64,000 nt of DNA, taken from positions 4,154,001-4,218,000 of the forward strand of contig JAWZSP010000006.1 in the NCBI GenBank assembly GCA_034401135.1, given 5' to 3'. The stretch is from Volutella citrinella (Eukaryota; Ascomycota; Sordariomycetes; Hypocreales; Nectriaceae). The translations under genes and the position numbers were made by a program. Shown here piece by piece: positions 1 through 13,249 of the stretch; position 1 is the stretch's first letter; each line of letters begins with the position of its first letter. The notes under the pieces were generated by a model. The model saw nothing but the letters and a program-made list of their open reading frames with translations. It did no database searches and had not been told where the DNA came from.

Positions 1-103
1 TCGTTAATTCTCAAGCTTGAGAGGACCTATTGCAGTCAGGACCCAGCCGCCCGCGAGTCTCTTTTCTTACACCCAGCCAATCGAATCGCAGTCGTTCGCT
101 ACC

Positions 104-1746
104 ATGTCGATCCTTAGGCTCTTGGCACCGCTGTCGGTGGTGGTGGCTAGCGCTCTTGGCGCTGATCTGCCATCGATTCAGATGAAGGTAATTCCTGCGA
201 CGACCTCACTCATTGCACGAGTCTGCAACACGACACTGACACAAATCTCCATCATCGATAGGGCTCCAAGTTTTTCTTCCCCAACGGAACCCAGTTCTTC
301 CTCAAGGGCGTCGGCTACCAGCAGAACTCGGGCGCCGCGGGAACCACATCCAACACGACCAAGTTCGCCGACCCTTTGGCCGACGAAGCGCGATGCAAGG
401 TCGACGTCCCTCTCCTGGCCCAGCTCGGCACCAACATCATCCGCACATACGCCATTGATCCCACCGCCGACCACTCGGCCTGCATGAAGCTCCTCAACGA
501 CGCCGGCATCTACGTCATCTCGGACCTGAGCGAGCCCAACCTGTCCATCGACCGCAGCAACCCCAAGTGGGACGTCGAGCTGTTTGGCCGGTACCAGCAG
601 GTCATCGACTCGCTCCAGGGCTACTCCAATGTTCTCGGCTTCTTCGCCGGCAACGAGGTCAGCAACCAGGCCAACAACACGGGCGCCTCGGCCTACGTCA
701 AGGCCGCCGTGCGCGACTCCAAGCAGTACATCAAGGACAAGAAGTACCGCTGGATGGGCGTCGGGTACGCGGCAAACGACGACAAGGACATCCGCACCGA
801 CCTGTCAGCCTACTTCAACTGCGGCGACGCCGACCAGGCCATCGACTTTTTTGGGTACAACATCTACTCGTGGTGCGGCCAGAGCAACTTTGAGGATGCC
901 GGATACAACCGCTTCATCGACGCCTTTGGTAACTACTCGGTGCCCGTCTTCTTCGCCGAGTACGGCTGCAACCTGCCCAAGGGCGCTGCCGCGCGTACCT
1001 TTGACGAGACGACGGCCCTCTACGTCGACAACATGACGGCCGTGGTGAGCGGCGGCATTGTGTACGAGTACTTCGAGGAGGAGAACGACTACGGGCTCGT
1101 CAAGGTCTCGGGCTCCTCCGTGACCAAGCTGGACGACTTCGACGCCCTCGCCAAGAAAGCCAACGCCGCGAGCCCCAAGGGCGTCTCCATGTCGAGCTAC
1201 ACCTCGTCCAACAAGCCGGCCAGCTGCCCGGCCGTCAGCCAGCAGTGGGACGCGCACTCGAACCTCCCGCCGACGCCCGACAACAGCACCTGCTCGTGCA
1301 TGGTCAAGTCGCGATCCTGCGTGCCCAAGTCCGCCCTGTCGTCGACAAAGTACCAGGACATCTTCGACTACATCTGCGGCAGCGACAAGAGCCTGTGCAG
1401 CGGCATCAACGGCGACCCCACGACCGGCACGTACGGCGCCTACAGCATGTGCGCCGACGTTGACAAGCTGGCCTTTGTGCTCGACGCCTACTACAAGAAG
1501 CAGAAGCAGGCCGCCACCGCGTGTGACTTTAACGGCCAGGCCCAGACCCAGACGGCCAGCGGCTCCGGCAGCGACTGCACCAAGACGAGCTCCTCCAGCG
1601 GTTCCAGCTCGTCCGGCAGCTCCAGCTCCAAGAAGAACCCGGCGGCTCTGGGGGCGCCCATGGCCCGCATCTCCGTCGGCGAGGGACTCAGCGTGGGCGT
1701 GTACCTGTGCGCCGCCCTGATCGGCACTGCATTTGTCCTTGTCTGA
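104..1746 (+). CDS. GPI-anchored beta-1,3-glucanosyltransferase, GH72 with X8 module (Gas/Gel family)
   Basis: This enzyme cuts and rejoins beta-1,3-glucan chains at the plasma membrane and cell wall. Two exons, 104-187 and 262-1746, are joined across a 74-nt GT-AG intron in phase 0, giving 522 residues. The start at 104 opens a signal peptide (MSILRLLAPL, ending near ALG at about residue 19). The GH72 domain follows, with the two expected catalytic glutamates in GNEVSN (E160) and FFAEYGCN (E261); these nearly coincide with the E161/E262 pair I recall for yeast Gas1. A cysteine-rich X8/CBM43 module lies at roughly residues 371-450 (begins CSCMVKSRSC). A serine-rich linker and a hydrophobic C-terminus preceded by small residues then fit a GPI-attachment signal. 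Having the X8 module places it with the Gas1/Gel4-type subgroup. Family assignment is very secure; the exact paralogue is not. Confidence 0.95.
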
Positions 1747-2564
1747 GGCAACGAGGTGGTCAAACTTGCCGTCGCTGGCTATTAATTAAATGCGCCGAGC
1801 CACTCTTGACATTGAGCATTGTGATGATCATTACACCACTGCCAGCGACACACTCACCGATGCTCAATTGAGCCAATTTCCTTACCAGTCCGTCTAGAGC
1901 TGTACTTCGACTGTATTCATAGGCTTCCATAGCATGCTACATTTCCCTGATAAAACCAAGACTCTCTTGAATATACACCATTTTTCTCTGCTTTGCCACC
2001 TCTCACAGCGTCCTGAGTCACTGTGGCTCCGGCTTCGGTAGCGACGTGGGATGACAGTGGCACCACGGACAAGAAGCGGTCGGCGAGTTGCTCGGTGCGC
2101 AGTCACGGCCGTCGGTTGGGGCAAGAAAATCGAAATTGAGTCGTATGAGTCGCATAGACACCGGACTACATTTAATGGGAGACTCCTGCTGTTAAAAAAA
2201 CGCTGTTGCTGGAGAAGTTGCATTCCTACGTCGACAAACGTTGAACCATTTTAGTCACCGTTTTAAGAAACACGCGGCCCGTTTACCTATTTCGTACCGT
2301 TTGGCTGCTCACGTGCTCCTGAGATATTTTCCTGACTCATCACGCCAGTGTCCGTCGACCCCGCTACCGCTACCGTTTGACCCCTCCAAAAATTCTGGGC
2401 CATTGGCTCTTGGGGCACGATAAACCTATCTTTTCGCCCACTCACTCCTCAGCTCAGCTCTCTGGCGACCACGACGAGGGCAAGCACCGCGACTGACGAC
2501 CGAGACGACCCCGAGACGAAGCCTACGACACTAAGAACGAACCCCACCAAGCACTTACCAGAAC
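1747..2564. other. Intergenic: 3' end of GH72 gene and promoter of GluRS gene
   Basis: No convincing gene is seen in these 818 bases. The last 150 bases before the GluRS start are rich in C and A, as is usual for a 5' leader of a highly expressed fungal gene. A CACGTG core occurs at 2310-2315. Confidence 0.6.
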
Positions 2565-4510
2565 ATGAGCTTCGACGCCGAGAAGCAGGCCGCCGTACTG
2601 GCCACGGCCGACTTCAAGACCATCGGCCCCGTGCTGGCTGACCTAGACAAGTTCCTGACTCTGCGCACCTACATCAGCGGCTACGCCCTGGGAGAGGCTG
2701 ACGAGAAGATCTATGGCGCCCTGCGTTCCAGCAAGGTCGCCGTCGGTCTCATCCGCAAGCCTGGATACGGCAACGTTGCCCGCTGGTTCAACTTTGTCGA
2801 GGGTGCCCACCCCGAGCTGAAGGAGAAGGTCGCCGCCAGCAAGGCACCCAAGGACGACAAGAAGAAGACTGGCGGTGCCAACTACAACATTGGCCTGTCC
2901 AACACTGACAATGGTGTTGTGACCCGATTCCCCCCCGAGCCCTCGTAAGTTGCCCACAGCCTTTGTCGTGACACCGCCCAAGCTCACACCATTCTAGTGG
3001 CTACCTTCACATCGGACACGCCAAGGCTGCCCTCCTCAACGACTACTTTGCCCGCCAGGCCGAGGGCGGCAAGCTCCTCGTGCGGTTCGACGACACCAAC
3101 CCGACCAAGGAGAAGCAGGAGTACGAGGACTCGATCCTGCAGGACCTGAAGCTCATGGACATCGAGTACGTCCAGGTCACGCACACCAGCGACTACTTCC
3201 AGGAGCTGTACGACATCGCCGAGAAGATGATCCTCGACGGCGGCGCCTACGCCGACGACACGGACCCCGAGATCCAGAAGGAGGACCGCAAGAACCGCAA
3301 GCCCAGCGCGCGCCGCGACCGCCCGGCCGAGGAGTCGCTGGCCATGTTCCGCGAGATGAAGGCGGGCACCGACCTGGGCCGCAAGCACTGCATCCGCGCC
3401 CGCATCTCGTACGGCTCGAGCAACGGCTCCCTGCGTGACCCCGTCATCTACCGGTTCCCCAACTTCAAGGACAAGGAGCCGGCCCCCCACCACCGCACCG
3501 GCTGGACGTGGAACATCTACCCCACCTACGACTTCGCCTGCCCCGTCGTCGACAGCATGGAGGGCGTGACGCACGCCCTGCGCACCACCGAGTACGCCGA
3601 CCGAAACGAGCAGTACCACTGGTTCCTCAAGAACCTCAAGCTCCGCAAGGTCAACCTGTGGGAGTTTTCCCGCATCAACTTCATCAAGACCTTCCTGTCC
3701 AAGCGCAAGCTCACCCGCGTCGTCGACACCGGCCACGTTACCGGATGGGACGACCCGCGCATGCCCACGGTCCGTGGTATCCTGCGCCGCGGTCTCTGCG
3801 TCGCCGCCCTGCGCGAGTTCATGCTGAGGCAGGGACCCAGCCGCAACCTGGTGACGATGGACTGGACCACCATCTGGGCCATCAACAAGAAGATCCTCGA
3901 CCCCATTGTGCCGCGGTACATGGCCATTGACAAGGACAACGTCGTCGAGGTGACGGTGACTGGCGGCCCCGAGGCGTCGTACAAGGAGGAGCGGCCCAAG
4001 CACGTCAAGAACCCCGAGGTGGGCACCAAGCAGGTGACGTTTGGCCCCAAGCTGCTGATGGAGCAGGCCGACGTGGCGACGTTTGCCCAGGACGAGGAGC
4101 TCACGCTCATGAGCTGGGGCAACGCCATCGTGCGCTCGCTCGACAAGAGCGCCAGCCCGATCAAGACGCTCGGCCTGGAGCTGCACCTGGCGGGCGACTT
4201 CAAGACGACGGACAAGAAGGTGACGTGGCTGGCGGCCGACCCGGCCGGCCTGGTCGAGGCCGAGCTGTGGGAGTTTGGCTACCTCATCACCAAGGACACG
4301 CTGGAGCCCGAGGACGAGCTCGAGGACTTCCTCGCGCCCAACACGGCCACAAAGGTGGACGCGCTCGTCGACGCAAACATTGCCGAGCTCAAGGACGGCG
4401 AGTTCCTGCAGCTCGAGCGCAAGGGCTACTTCCGCGTGGATAAGGCGCTGGGCAAGGGGCCCGACGGCAAGGCCGTGCTGTTCAAGATTCCCACTGGAGG
4501 AAACAAATAG
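2565..4510 (+). CDS. Glutamyl-tRNA synthetase, cytosolic, class I
   Basis: This enzyme charges tRNA-Glu with glutamate in the cytosol. Exons 2565-2944 and 2998-4510 are joined over a 52-nt intron in phase 2, which restores the hallmark stretch FPPEPSGYLHIGHAK and gives 630 residues. The N-terminal ~95 residues are a GST-C-like helical extension, typical of the eukaryotic enzyme, followed by a lysine-rich linker. The class I signature HIGH is at residues 131-134, and the KMSKS-type motif appears as LSKRK at 360-364. The C-terminal third has the beta-barrel anticodon-binding region of the archaeal/eukaryotic GlxRS group. A separate glutaminyl enzyme is expected elsewhere: the residue pattern after the GST-like region and the lack of a long GlnRS-type N-terminal domain favour GluRS. 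The intron falls immediately before the active-site HIGH loop. Confidence 0.95.
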
Positions 4511-6559
4511 ACGGGAGACTGTGTGTGGGATGTAGGGCGATTCTCAAGACGTATAGTTTAGGGCTGTAGAAGAGACCGAGACGAATTAGGAAAATAAAAT
4601 CGTCATTGTCATTGGTAGATAAGATGTTCGTTTGAAGTCTTGTGTTGGTGGTCAGCTTATGACGTGCTCATCGAAACCGCGTACCACAGCTTTGCTTCAT
4701 GATTGCCCTCTAGCAACGAGGCTTGAACTCATTGGGACCTATTTCTCACGACCTCGTGTAATGTGTCCAACCGTTTATGGATGGCTTTTCTGCTTCTGGA
4801 ATCTGGCCGTCAAAGGCGCCGCCTCTGTATTCGCTTCGGCCTATCTCGTGCCTCGCTATGCATACAATGGCCTTTCTGTCTTTCTGGTCCACGGTGTTGT
4901 TACATTTCTCGCCGCCACTCATCAGCGCCCCGAGGCTAGCAAACCGGGGGCGCTCCGAGACAAGGGATTGGGGGGCCGCTAAGAATAGCTGCGCACCCAG
5001 GGCTGGCAGCTGCAACCCCGCCAAATCCCGCTACGGCGACAAATGCCGGGGACTCTAGCAGCGGAAACGGCCCTATGGCGCGGGTAGCTGCAGTGGTGGC
5101 GGTAGCCCTCTCCCAGGTTCCCCGGACTGAGCGATTACCAGGCTAATAACGGCCACCAAAACAACAGGGCAGCAGGACGGTAAGAGCTAGCCTCGTACTT
5201 TTTTGTTGCATCGGCCTGTTCGGTGGTGTTCGGGTTGGCGCAGAACGAATGCGAGGACGAGAAGAAGGCGAGGCCCCATTTGATGAGATAGACGTCATTG
5301 GGTGGATGCTGATGTCACTGGCGGAGGGAGGCATAGGACGGAACAGCGAGGCCTTCCCTCGCTGCAAAGGTCCCAAGTCTTCTAATGCCGTCGGGAATTG
5401 GCATGGATCTCGCTACCTCACATCACGAGAGGCCCTCCGCCCTGATGTCACTGATCATCTCTCGCCCACCGAGCTGAGGCGGGTCTCTGCCCACGTTCCA
5501 CCTCGACGCCGCCAGCAAGGTTCGCTACTCGCTGGAGGTGCTGCTCGTGGAATTCCAGGGCCCAAGGAGCCCCGTCTTTGGCGGGCAAGTCCCGTCTTGG
5601 CGTCGGCATCCAATCCCGCGTCAAAGACATTGTGCAGCAGCAGCAGCGAAACAGGCCATGATTGATAACGGTGGTGGCCGCGGCGCAGACACGAATCGGT
5701 TCCATGCCAAGGCCGTCCATTGGGCTTCCACTCGGCGCCAGAACGATATTCCAGCCACCAGTTCCAGTGGAGTGTTCCCGTTGGGCTGGGCAGTAAATTC
5801 CGTACCGATTGCACTGTGCCAGTCGACCAATGTCTCATCGCCTCCCCCGAAGGCCATCCGTCAATGGCTGCGATAGCCGCCTCGTGGGAGCCAAAAACAG
5901 CATCAGCATCATAGGCGGTGGCAAAAGACGGGCCTTTTCCAGCACTCTAGTCTCTGGCGTTGGCCAAATCCAGAAGGACTAGTCCAGCAAGGGAACGCAT
6001 CAAAAGCCAAAGCCCAGCGTGGAAGCGCCACGGCGCCGCAGCCACCACCCTTCGTTGCAGAGAAGAACGTCGCTGTAACGTTGAATCGATTGGGTATTCC
6101 CCGGACTGCCCGGTGAGCTAGCTAGCTGGCTCTCATGGTCCCTAACGTACGGTAGTCAGCGCCAAGACCCGTGTCACAGAGCTACAGACACATGCAGGCA
6201 GCTCACTGCCGATGATGCCCAGTATACGGCCCAGCCACCCTTCTTCCAGCTTCTGGTATTTGACACCTGGTGGGGATTGGGGATACGAGGTGCGGGACAT
6301 CGCCGATCACCTCGTGTTACACCACCTGATCGATTGCGATGGCCCGAGGAGCTCCCAGATGAGGCATTGCGGTCGAGCCGCACAAGGCGTGAGGTATGCG
6401 AGTATGGGGCTTGGGCTCCATAGCCAGCTGGTGGGACGCTTGACGTGCGCTTCGGAGCATCCACTGGTGTGGTGGATGGGTCCAGTGCGGGAGGCGCAAA
6501 CTAATTCTCTGCCATGGCGATGTCATCATGCTCCAGTCCACTTACACCTCGAATTCATC
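4511..6559. other. Gene-free intergenic stretch
   Basis: About 2 kb between the GluRS stop and the TATA element of the next gene. The open frames here are short, overlap on both strands and show no recognisable protein features. I see no RNA gene or repeat. Confidence 0.5.
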
Positions 6560-6567
6560 TATATAAA
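6560..6567 (+). promoter_or_regulatory. TATA element of the small secreted protein gene
   Basis: TATATAAA lies 136 bp upstream of the ATG at 6696. The intervening leader is pyrimidine- and CA-rich, ending in CAATC before ATG. This strong core promoter suggests inducible or high-level expression. Confidence 0.55.
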
Positions 6568-6695
6568 CTCGGCCTCGTCCCCTTGACGACTCTTCTTTTA
6601 TCAGCATCACTCAAGCACTCAATCATCTTCTCACTACTCCAATACACACACACAACCACATTCAACAGACTCTTCTACATCTCAACTCCGCAATC

Positions 6696-7151
6696 ATGAA
6701 GTTCTCCGCCGCCCTCTTCGCTGCCCTCGCCGCCGCCGGCACCGCCTCCGCCGCGCCCACCCCCGACGACAGCATCTCCATGATGTCCCAGGGCTCCCAG
6801 TGGACCATCCAAAACATGAAGCGCTCGTGCAACGGCAACGACTCGCAGTGCACATGGACCTTTGGCATCTGGCCCGGCAGCGGCTCCTCCACGGGCTGCA
6901 CCCACATCGTCCACGCCAATGGCGGCAAGCCGGCGTCCCAGTCCAACAGCCAAGGCGTCACCCACTGCGGCGCCTTCCAGGTCACTTCGGGCTGGAGCGG
7001 CCAGTTCGGCCCCGGCAATGGCTTCACCACGCTCTCCGTCGTCCAGCCCCAGTGGAAGCAGATCGTCTGGCCCGCCTACACCGACAAGCAGGTCCAGGCC
7101 GGCCATGTCGTCAAGCCCGACCAGAGCTACACTCCCGCCGGCCTCCCATAG
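6696..7151 (+). CDS. Small secreted protein with four cysteines
   Basis: An intronless 151-residue protein. Residues 1 to about 19 form a clear signal peptide (MKFSAALFAALAAAGTASA), so it should be exported. The mature part has four cysteines (KRSCNGNDSQC, TGCTHIV, THCGAF), enough for two disulphides, and many aromatic and small residues, with motifs such as CTWTFGIW and SGWSGQFGPGNGF. The pattern resembles a widespread group of small secreted ascomycete proteins of unknown function. I recognise no enzyme signature. A TATA element 136 bp upstream and a short C/A-rich leader fit strong transcription. It could be an effector or a surface protein; the sequence does not decide between these. Confidence 0.8.
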   Translation: MKFSAALFAALAAAGTASAAPTPDDSISMMSQGSQWTIQNMKRSCNGNDSQCTWTFGIWPGSGSSTGCTHIVHANGGKPASQSNSQGVTHCGAFQVTSGWSGQFGPGNGFTTLSVVQPQWKQIVWPAYTDKQVQAGHVVKPDQSYTPAGLP

Positions 7152-10100
7152 ATGACGAAGAAGAGCGTCTGCCCACGAAACTGAAGAGGGGGGATCTGCA
7201 TTTGTGTACATCATTTACTGTTAAAACACCGCTTGGATTATAATGGCTATGGATCTGAGGGATTGCCAGTTTGCATCGAGATATATTACATAACGGCAAC
7301 TAGAAAAATAATTGTTTACACATGCTTATGTGCCAGCCTTTGTTCCTGCTGACTCTGCCACCTGCTTGCCTGTGCTTGATTCATCAATGGCATCAATTGA
7401 TCCATCCAATGTGATATGCACTGAACAATAGAAACAGTTTGTCCAGCCCGAGGCAGCAGATCATTGCCCCATCCATGACAAGGCTATTCAGGGAGATGGA
7501 CGAACCAATGCCAACGGGCCGCCGAGCCGGGAAGCGATCGCCAATTCATCTGGCAATACTACCCAATTGGGAAGCCGCCGGCATCGACATCGCCCCAGAC
7601 ATGCGAACAGGTGACGGCTGAAGGCGGGGAACTCTCGTATTATCACGGACGATCAGTTCAAGTCCTGCGGACTGCAGGTCTTTTTTACGACAAAGGCTAT
7701 CTACCCTCAAGAATACATATATGCCGTGTGATATCATTGTTGTGAGCTGACTGACTCGCCGTGACGGTACGGCGCTTGCTATACGATTACATGTATCTGC
7801 AGCTCCACTCAAAGATTTACATGTTTAGCACGAGCCTAATGAACTGGATGGAATGAGTTCACCATACATGTACGGCCTTGTCGATAGAGAGTCAGGCTAG
7901 AATCGACTGCATAGCTTGACAAATGACGGGATCAGGCAGGTCGCCATGAGGCAACTAGTATGATGAACTGAGCCAATAGCGGCAACTCCCACGCGCAGCA
8001 AACATTGGAATTTTGTTTGGTATGGTGGCATGGCCCACGGAAGCGGAAGTGCACGGGGTGCGAAAGGGTCGTCGCGGAAACCCAAAAGCTCGTTTACTAT
8101 TATTGCCAATTAAAGGCATCAGCCTGAGCGGAACCATGTGTTTGGCAACGGGCTGGCGAGTTAAAATGGCGTTGAAGTTCCATCATATCGGGTCCTCGCT
8201 CTAGCCTTATTGTGAAGGAGAATTCATGTGAGTTCGACACAGAATCACGGGCTGGGCCCCTGGGGCCATCTCTCAAGAACTCCTTTATTCAACTACCACT
8301 CTGAGGCTCGATGAGAAATTCATTTTCGACCAAGTTATTATCTCAACGATTCTGAATGGTTTCTCGTGTGCACCCATAAACCAAGAGTGATTCAGCAGTG
8401 CAGGTTGTTGGAATTCACCAGACCGGATATTCGGCTCGTCCCATGTTCGTACAAGCGGGAGAGTGGCATCAGTTTTGCAAGAAACAGAAAAAAACCTTCT
8501 TCAATAGAACAGGCGGAGAAACCAAACGTGAACAAGTGTGTGTATTCGAACATGAAACACTTTCTTGAACACCTAGCATCCTGAAACTTAGGGTGCACCT
8601 GGAGTGTGTTGTGTCAGAGCCGGACTTCCCTGCTAGGGGAAGTGGGGTCACAGACTCTTGTGGGTCCCCTCAGAGTCGCTAAGTATGCATCACGTGACAA
8701 TCACGGTTGAAACAGGCTCCGGCAATGAGGCAATTGAAGTCATTGCATATGGACTGGTGATTCATGAGTAATATATGCGGATGCAAACTGCCCTGCAACC
8801 CAAAAGTACAATTTGAACACTTTGCGGAAAGGAATAGACAGAACCCCAGTTCAAGAGCAAACACCATGCAATACTTATGGGGTGCTGAAAAGCGCACAGC
8901 GAATCGGGATTGTAACTCTCGGGCAGCACGGATTTGAGGTTTCGCCCAACAGCGTGTGAATCAACCTTGTAATCAGGAAAGCCGCGGCCTCTTCTGATCC
9001 GTGCCTATTTGACAGACAGTCAATTACATCCATGGTATCTCAATGATAATGCCCGAACAACCTCTCGACGCAAGACGAAAGTCTAGGGTAGACTGGGAGA
9101 GAGTCCCATGGGCACGTGTCACTTGACCACAGCGCTGACGACGCCAAGAGTCTTGTCCCGAGCGAAACGCTCCGACGGTCAAGAGGCCACGGGTGCGTGT
9201 CGTAATGGATGCTGAAACCGGCACCCCAGGCCAAGCCAGATAGACGTGAGCGGCCAAGACTCGTACAGATGAGGCTATTCCTTGATTCATCAGCGTCGAC
9301 GGCGACCGGAGATTGGGCGCGCCGTACGTGAATGACATCTACATGCTACCATCAGCAACAGGATACGGACCACTGGCATGCACTGTTATGCACTCTATAC
9401 GACGGGGCCCCTGCCCTGACGCATTGCCGCGTTGCTTTGGGCGCCGCGGCGCAGGGGGTGCCAAGGACAGCGCCAAGTCCAACAGCCACGTCGGGGCAAT
9501 ACTTGGCTCTTGGCCACCGTATTCACTGGTCACAGGCCCTCATCTCGCCAAATTGCGACCGCACAGAGAACTCTGTCGCACCGACTTCCTGCGCTGCGTC
9601 TGTAGGGAAGTCGATATGCGTCTGTCGAGTCCTCGTGGCCGCTGCCGGAGCACGCAGAGATGCAAGCCTGGACAGCATCAGCTTCCAGTGTCCCTGGAAC
9701 GAAATAAGGTAAATTTTAAGCATATCAGGGGTTGCGGTGGTGGGCTTGTCGGCCCGCCTGTATTGGGGTTGGCGGTGTGGAGCCGAGGGGGAAGGGAGCA
9801 TCGCTGCCCAGTGGAGAATACTCCGTAGCGGCATGGAAATGAGGCACGAGAATGCTCAGGTCGATAGTGCAGTTTCCCATGGGCTATGGCAATGGGCAGT
9901 TGTCCAGGCAAGCTTCGTCATTCCTCGCTCTGCAGGTACGCTGACAGCTAGGGGTCGAGACGCCCCTTGGGTCCATCTCCGTGATCCGTCTTTCTGGGCA
10001 CCGCTCTAGGGACATTCCCGCAGGTGGCTCACTTGACAGCTTCGTGGCTGTCGTGCATCCAGTAGTGCATGCAAAAGTCGCCTGCACAAGCCCAGCACAA

Positions 10101-11130
10101 GGCCGATCTTCAAACCGCCAGCATGCACGTCCTCATCTTATTGATGCACCGCCCGGTGATTGACAGCCAACCCCCCCCGACTCGTCAAGCGCGACACCGG
10201 GCTTGTCGCATCCCAACTTCCGCAACGGCCTCTGTCTGTCACAGCTAGCATCTCGTCTCAGGGGCGGCGCCGCAAACAACAAAGGAAAACAGAGCCCATT
10301 ACGTGGCTCGCCGCCCCGCCAAGATTTAGTGCTGTCTTGGCCCCTGGCCCGCCTGGCTTGGCCCGCCCCGTAGCGTGCCTGCCTCTGCAGCTCTGCTCGT
10401 GTCCTCCCCGTACTACCGACCACTGCCAGCCAGCCAGCAGCACAGAGGTGACAGCAGCACAGGCGACGGAGCACGCGCCAGCTCTCCCCCCCCCCCGGTG
10501 GCGCCCAGGCTCTTGGAGTCTTGGACGCCTCCTGGGCATCCGACCAACCAGAGGCTATTGGTCTGTCGCTGGGCGTGCTGGCCCATGAACCGCCGCCAAG
10601 ATGCCCGCCAAGAGTCGCCGCCAAGATGCCTCCTGGAGATGGACAGCCATTTCTTTGTCGCCCTTGGTCTCGTTTGGCTTTTGCACAGCCCCCGTGGCCC
10701 CAAATGAAGGGAAAGCCAAGATCCGGCGTCTACGGGGTCCGTCTGCCCGTGTCATTGGTCGTTGCCGCCATCAGGTAGAAGAATAATACGGGCGCCAGGC
10801 CCGCTCGCTCCCGCGTGCCCCGGATTGATCTCCCATTCACTTGCTATTACTACGTACTGCGGCTCTGGCATCACAGGTGGCCTCTCACCGCACCGACTCG
10901 CTCGTTTCTCTTCACTTCTCCTTCGATTCGGACGCAAACACTCGCTGTTAAATTTCTCGCTTCTGGCTCTTTCGTATCCTGCCGTCTTGTGCCGTGCCGT
11001 GCCAGGCCAACTACGCCTCCCCGGACTGTAATTCAGGCTGCCTCGATCTTCGGCACTGTAATCGGGCGCTGCCTCAATCTTCATTTGATCACCACCACTC
11101 GCTCTAAACGCCATCACATTCACATTCACA
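7152..11130. other. Gene-free intergenic stretch, about 4 kb
   Basis: No supported gene. Parts around 7.2-8.9 kb are noticeably richer in A+T than the flanking genes, while 9.3-11.1 kb is C-rich. Many short open frames overlap on both strands without family features. A TCACGTGAC motif is at 8690-8698. Confidence 0.45.
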
Positions 11131-12789
11131 ATGCCCTCACATAATTCGCTATCCCGCGCCATGCTCTGCGCAGGCCTTTTCTCTGGAGCAGCCTACGGCA
11201 ACCAATTTACGCTCGGCAACGATGGTACATGACGACCCCTCGTGCGGCGAACCGGACGACTTGGTGACTAACTCTTGGCTAGATGAGATCCGCTCATCTG
11301 CTTCTAAGCTCGCCTACGACCTGATGCTGCAGTACGACGGAAACCAGACCGGCAAGATTCCCGGTATTCTGCCTGGGCCACCGACCGAGCACAAGGGCGA
11401 CTACTATTGGTGGGAGGGAGGAGCCATGATGGGCACCTACGTCGGTATGTCGACGCGAGGCTCTTCTCCGGGCACTAGTCGGAATCTCTAGGAATCTCTA
11501 CTGACGAGCGGGCAGATTACTGGCATCTGACGGGTGACGAGAGCTACAACGATGTCGTCATGCAGGGTATCCTCCACCAGACGGGCGAGAACGGCGACTT
11601 CATGCCCAAGAACCACACGGCATCGCTCGGAAACGACGACCAGGGCTTCTGGGGCATGACGGCCATGCTCGCCGCCGAGAACAAGTTCCCCAACCCACCG
11701 GATGACAAGTTCCAGTGGCTGGAGCTGGCCCAGGGTACATGGGCCACGCAGGCTCACCCGGATCGACACGACGAGACGTGCAACGGCGGACTGCGATGGC
11801 AGGTTCCCTTTACAAACAAGGGCTACAACTACAAGAACAGTAAGTGCAGGGTCGGTCAGTAACGATTGTGAGCGGGCCTAACCACCAAGCAGCCATCGCC
11901 AACGGATGCTTCTTCAACATTGGCGCCCGCCTGGCGCGGTATACCGGCAACAAGACGTACGCCGAGCACGCTGAAAAGACGTGGGACTGGCTGTGGAACG
12001 TCAAGTACATCGACCACGAGGACTGGAGGGTCTACGACGGCGCGCACGTCGAGAAGAACTGCACCGACATCAACCCCGCCACCTTTTCGTACAACGCGGC
12101 CATCCTGTTGCAGGGATGTGCCTTTTTGTACAACTTTGTAAGCCAGCTGTAACTTGTGACATGGAAAGCTGGACATTTTGCGCTGACCAGTGTGTGCGAA
12201 ACAGACCGACGGCGAAAAGATCTGGAAGGACCGCGTCGACAACCTGCTCGACTCACTACTCAAGACCTTCTTCGAGAAGGAGATCGCATACGAGGTGGCC
12301 TGCGAGAGCCTCCAGGGTCGGTGCACGACCGACATGCTGACGTTCAAGGGCTACGTGCACCGATGGCTCGCCGTAGTAACGCAGATTGTGCCCTACACGG
12401 CCGAGAAAGTGAGGCCCATCCTGCGCAAGTCGGCCGAGGCGGCTGTCAAGCAATGCACAGGCGGCGCCTCGGGGCGGGCGTGCGGCTTCTACTGGACGGG
12501 CGGCGAGTACATCGACGTGGCGACGCACAAGACGAGCGGTGCGGGCGAGCAGATGAACGTGCTGGCCGCCGTGTCAAGCCTGCTCATCGACAAGGCCAAC
12601 CCGCCGGCCACCAACGAGACGGGCGGCATCTCGCGCGGTAACCCGGACGCGGGAGCGAATAGTCGCGATAACTCGGGGCTCAAGGACGAGCCGTTGACGC
12701 AGGCCGACAAGGCGGGCGCGGGTATCCTCACGTTTTTGTTGCTGAGCGGCGCGTTGGGCACGTTTGTGTGGATGACTGCCTTCGAGTGA
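11131..12789 (+). CDS. GH76 mannan-processing protein, Dfg5/Dcw1 type, GPI-anchored
   Basis: Dfg5/Dcw1 proteins are thought to transfer GPI-proteins from the membrane to wall glucan. Five exons (11131-11224, 11283-11444, 11516-11839, 11893-12137, 12205-12789) join in frame to 469 residues. Splicing gives the continuous family stretches [44 protein letters not shown] and CAFLYNFTDGEKIW. The double-aspartate motif GNDDQGFWG is the GH76 catalytic signature. The N-terminus is a modest signal sequence beginning [12 protein letters not shown]; a later in-frame methionine at residue 11 could also be used. The C-terminus ([20 protein letters not shown]) after a polar spacer fits a GPI signal. Function with GH72 in wall assembly is inference from family membership. 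Confidence 0.93.
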
Positions 12790-13249
12790 GGGAGCACGGG
12801 GGGATACGCATCCTGAGGGGATGGGGCGTTTATTACTTACTGATCATTTTTTTTGAGGGCTTCGACTTTGGCTGGGCGTCTGGGCGTTGGACGGACAGGG
12901 CGGATCTGCCTACAACACATGTGGTTTGACCATTTTGACTACACCTTTTTCTTTCTTTTTTTAAACTCATCTCGCTACTCGACCAGAGAGGGTCGAGCGG
13001 AGCAAAGGAAGTCGACTGTTCGATGATAGACTGAGACGGTTACCTGCTGCGATGGAACCATGTAGTATACATAGACAAAATGATACACTTACTGTCAATC
13101 TCAGTCAATGACGTCCGAGGATGCCTCGTATGTACGGTTGCCCCACATCCAAGGCATACAATACAAACTCGGATATCTGATGTCTTTCCGCCCTCACATC
13201 CAACTTGGCGACTCGACTCTGCTTCCTGCCGCATACAATCGACAACAGC
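12790..13249. other. Short intergenic region between GH76 and HET genes
   Basis: These 460 bases hold the 3' flank of the GH76 gene, including T-rich tracts at about 12845-12965, and the promoter of the HET gene. No further gene is seen. Confidence 0.5.

Noticed and set aside
2984..4186. Minus-strand 400-codon frame opposite GluRS
   Set aside because: Antisense shadow of a clearly recognised synthetase with GC-biased codons.
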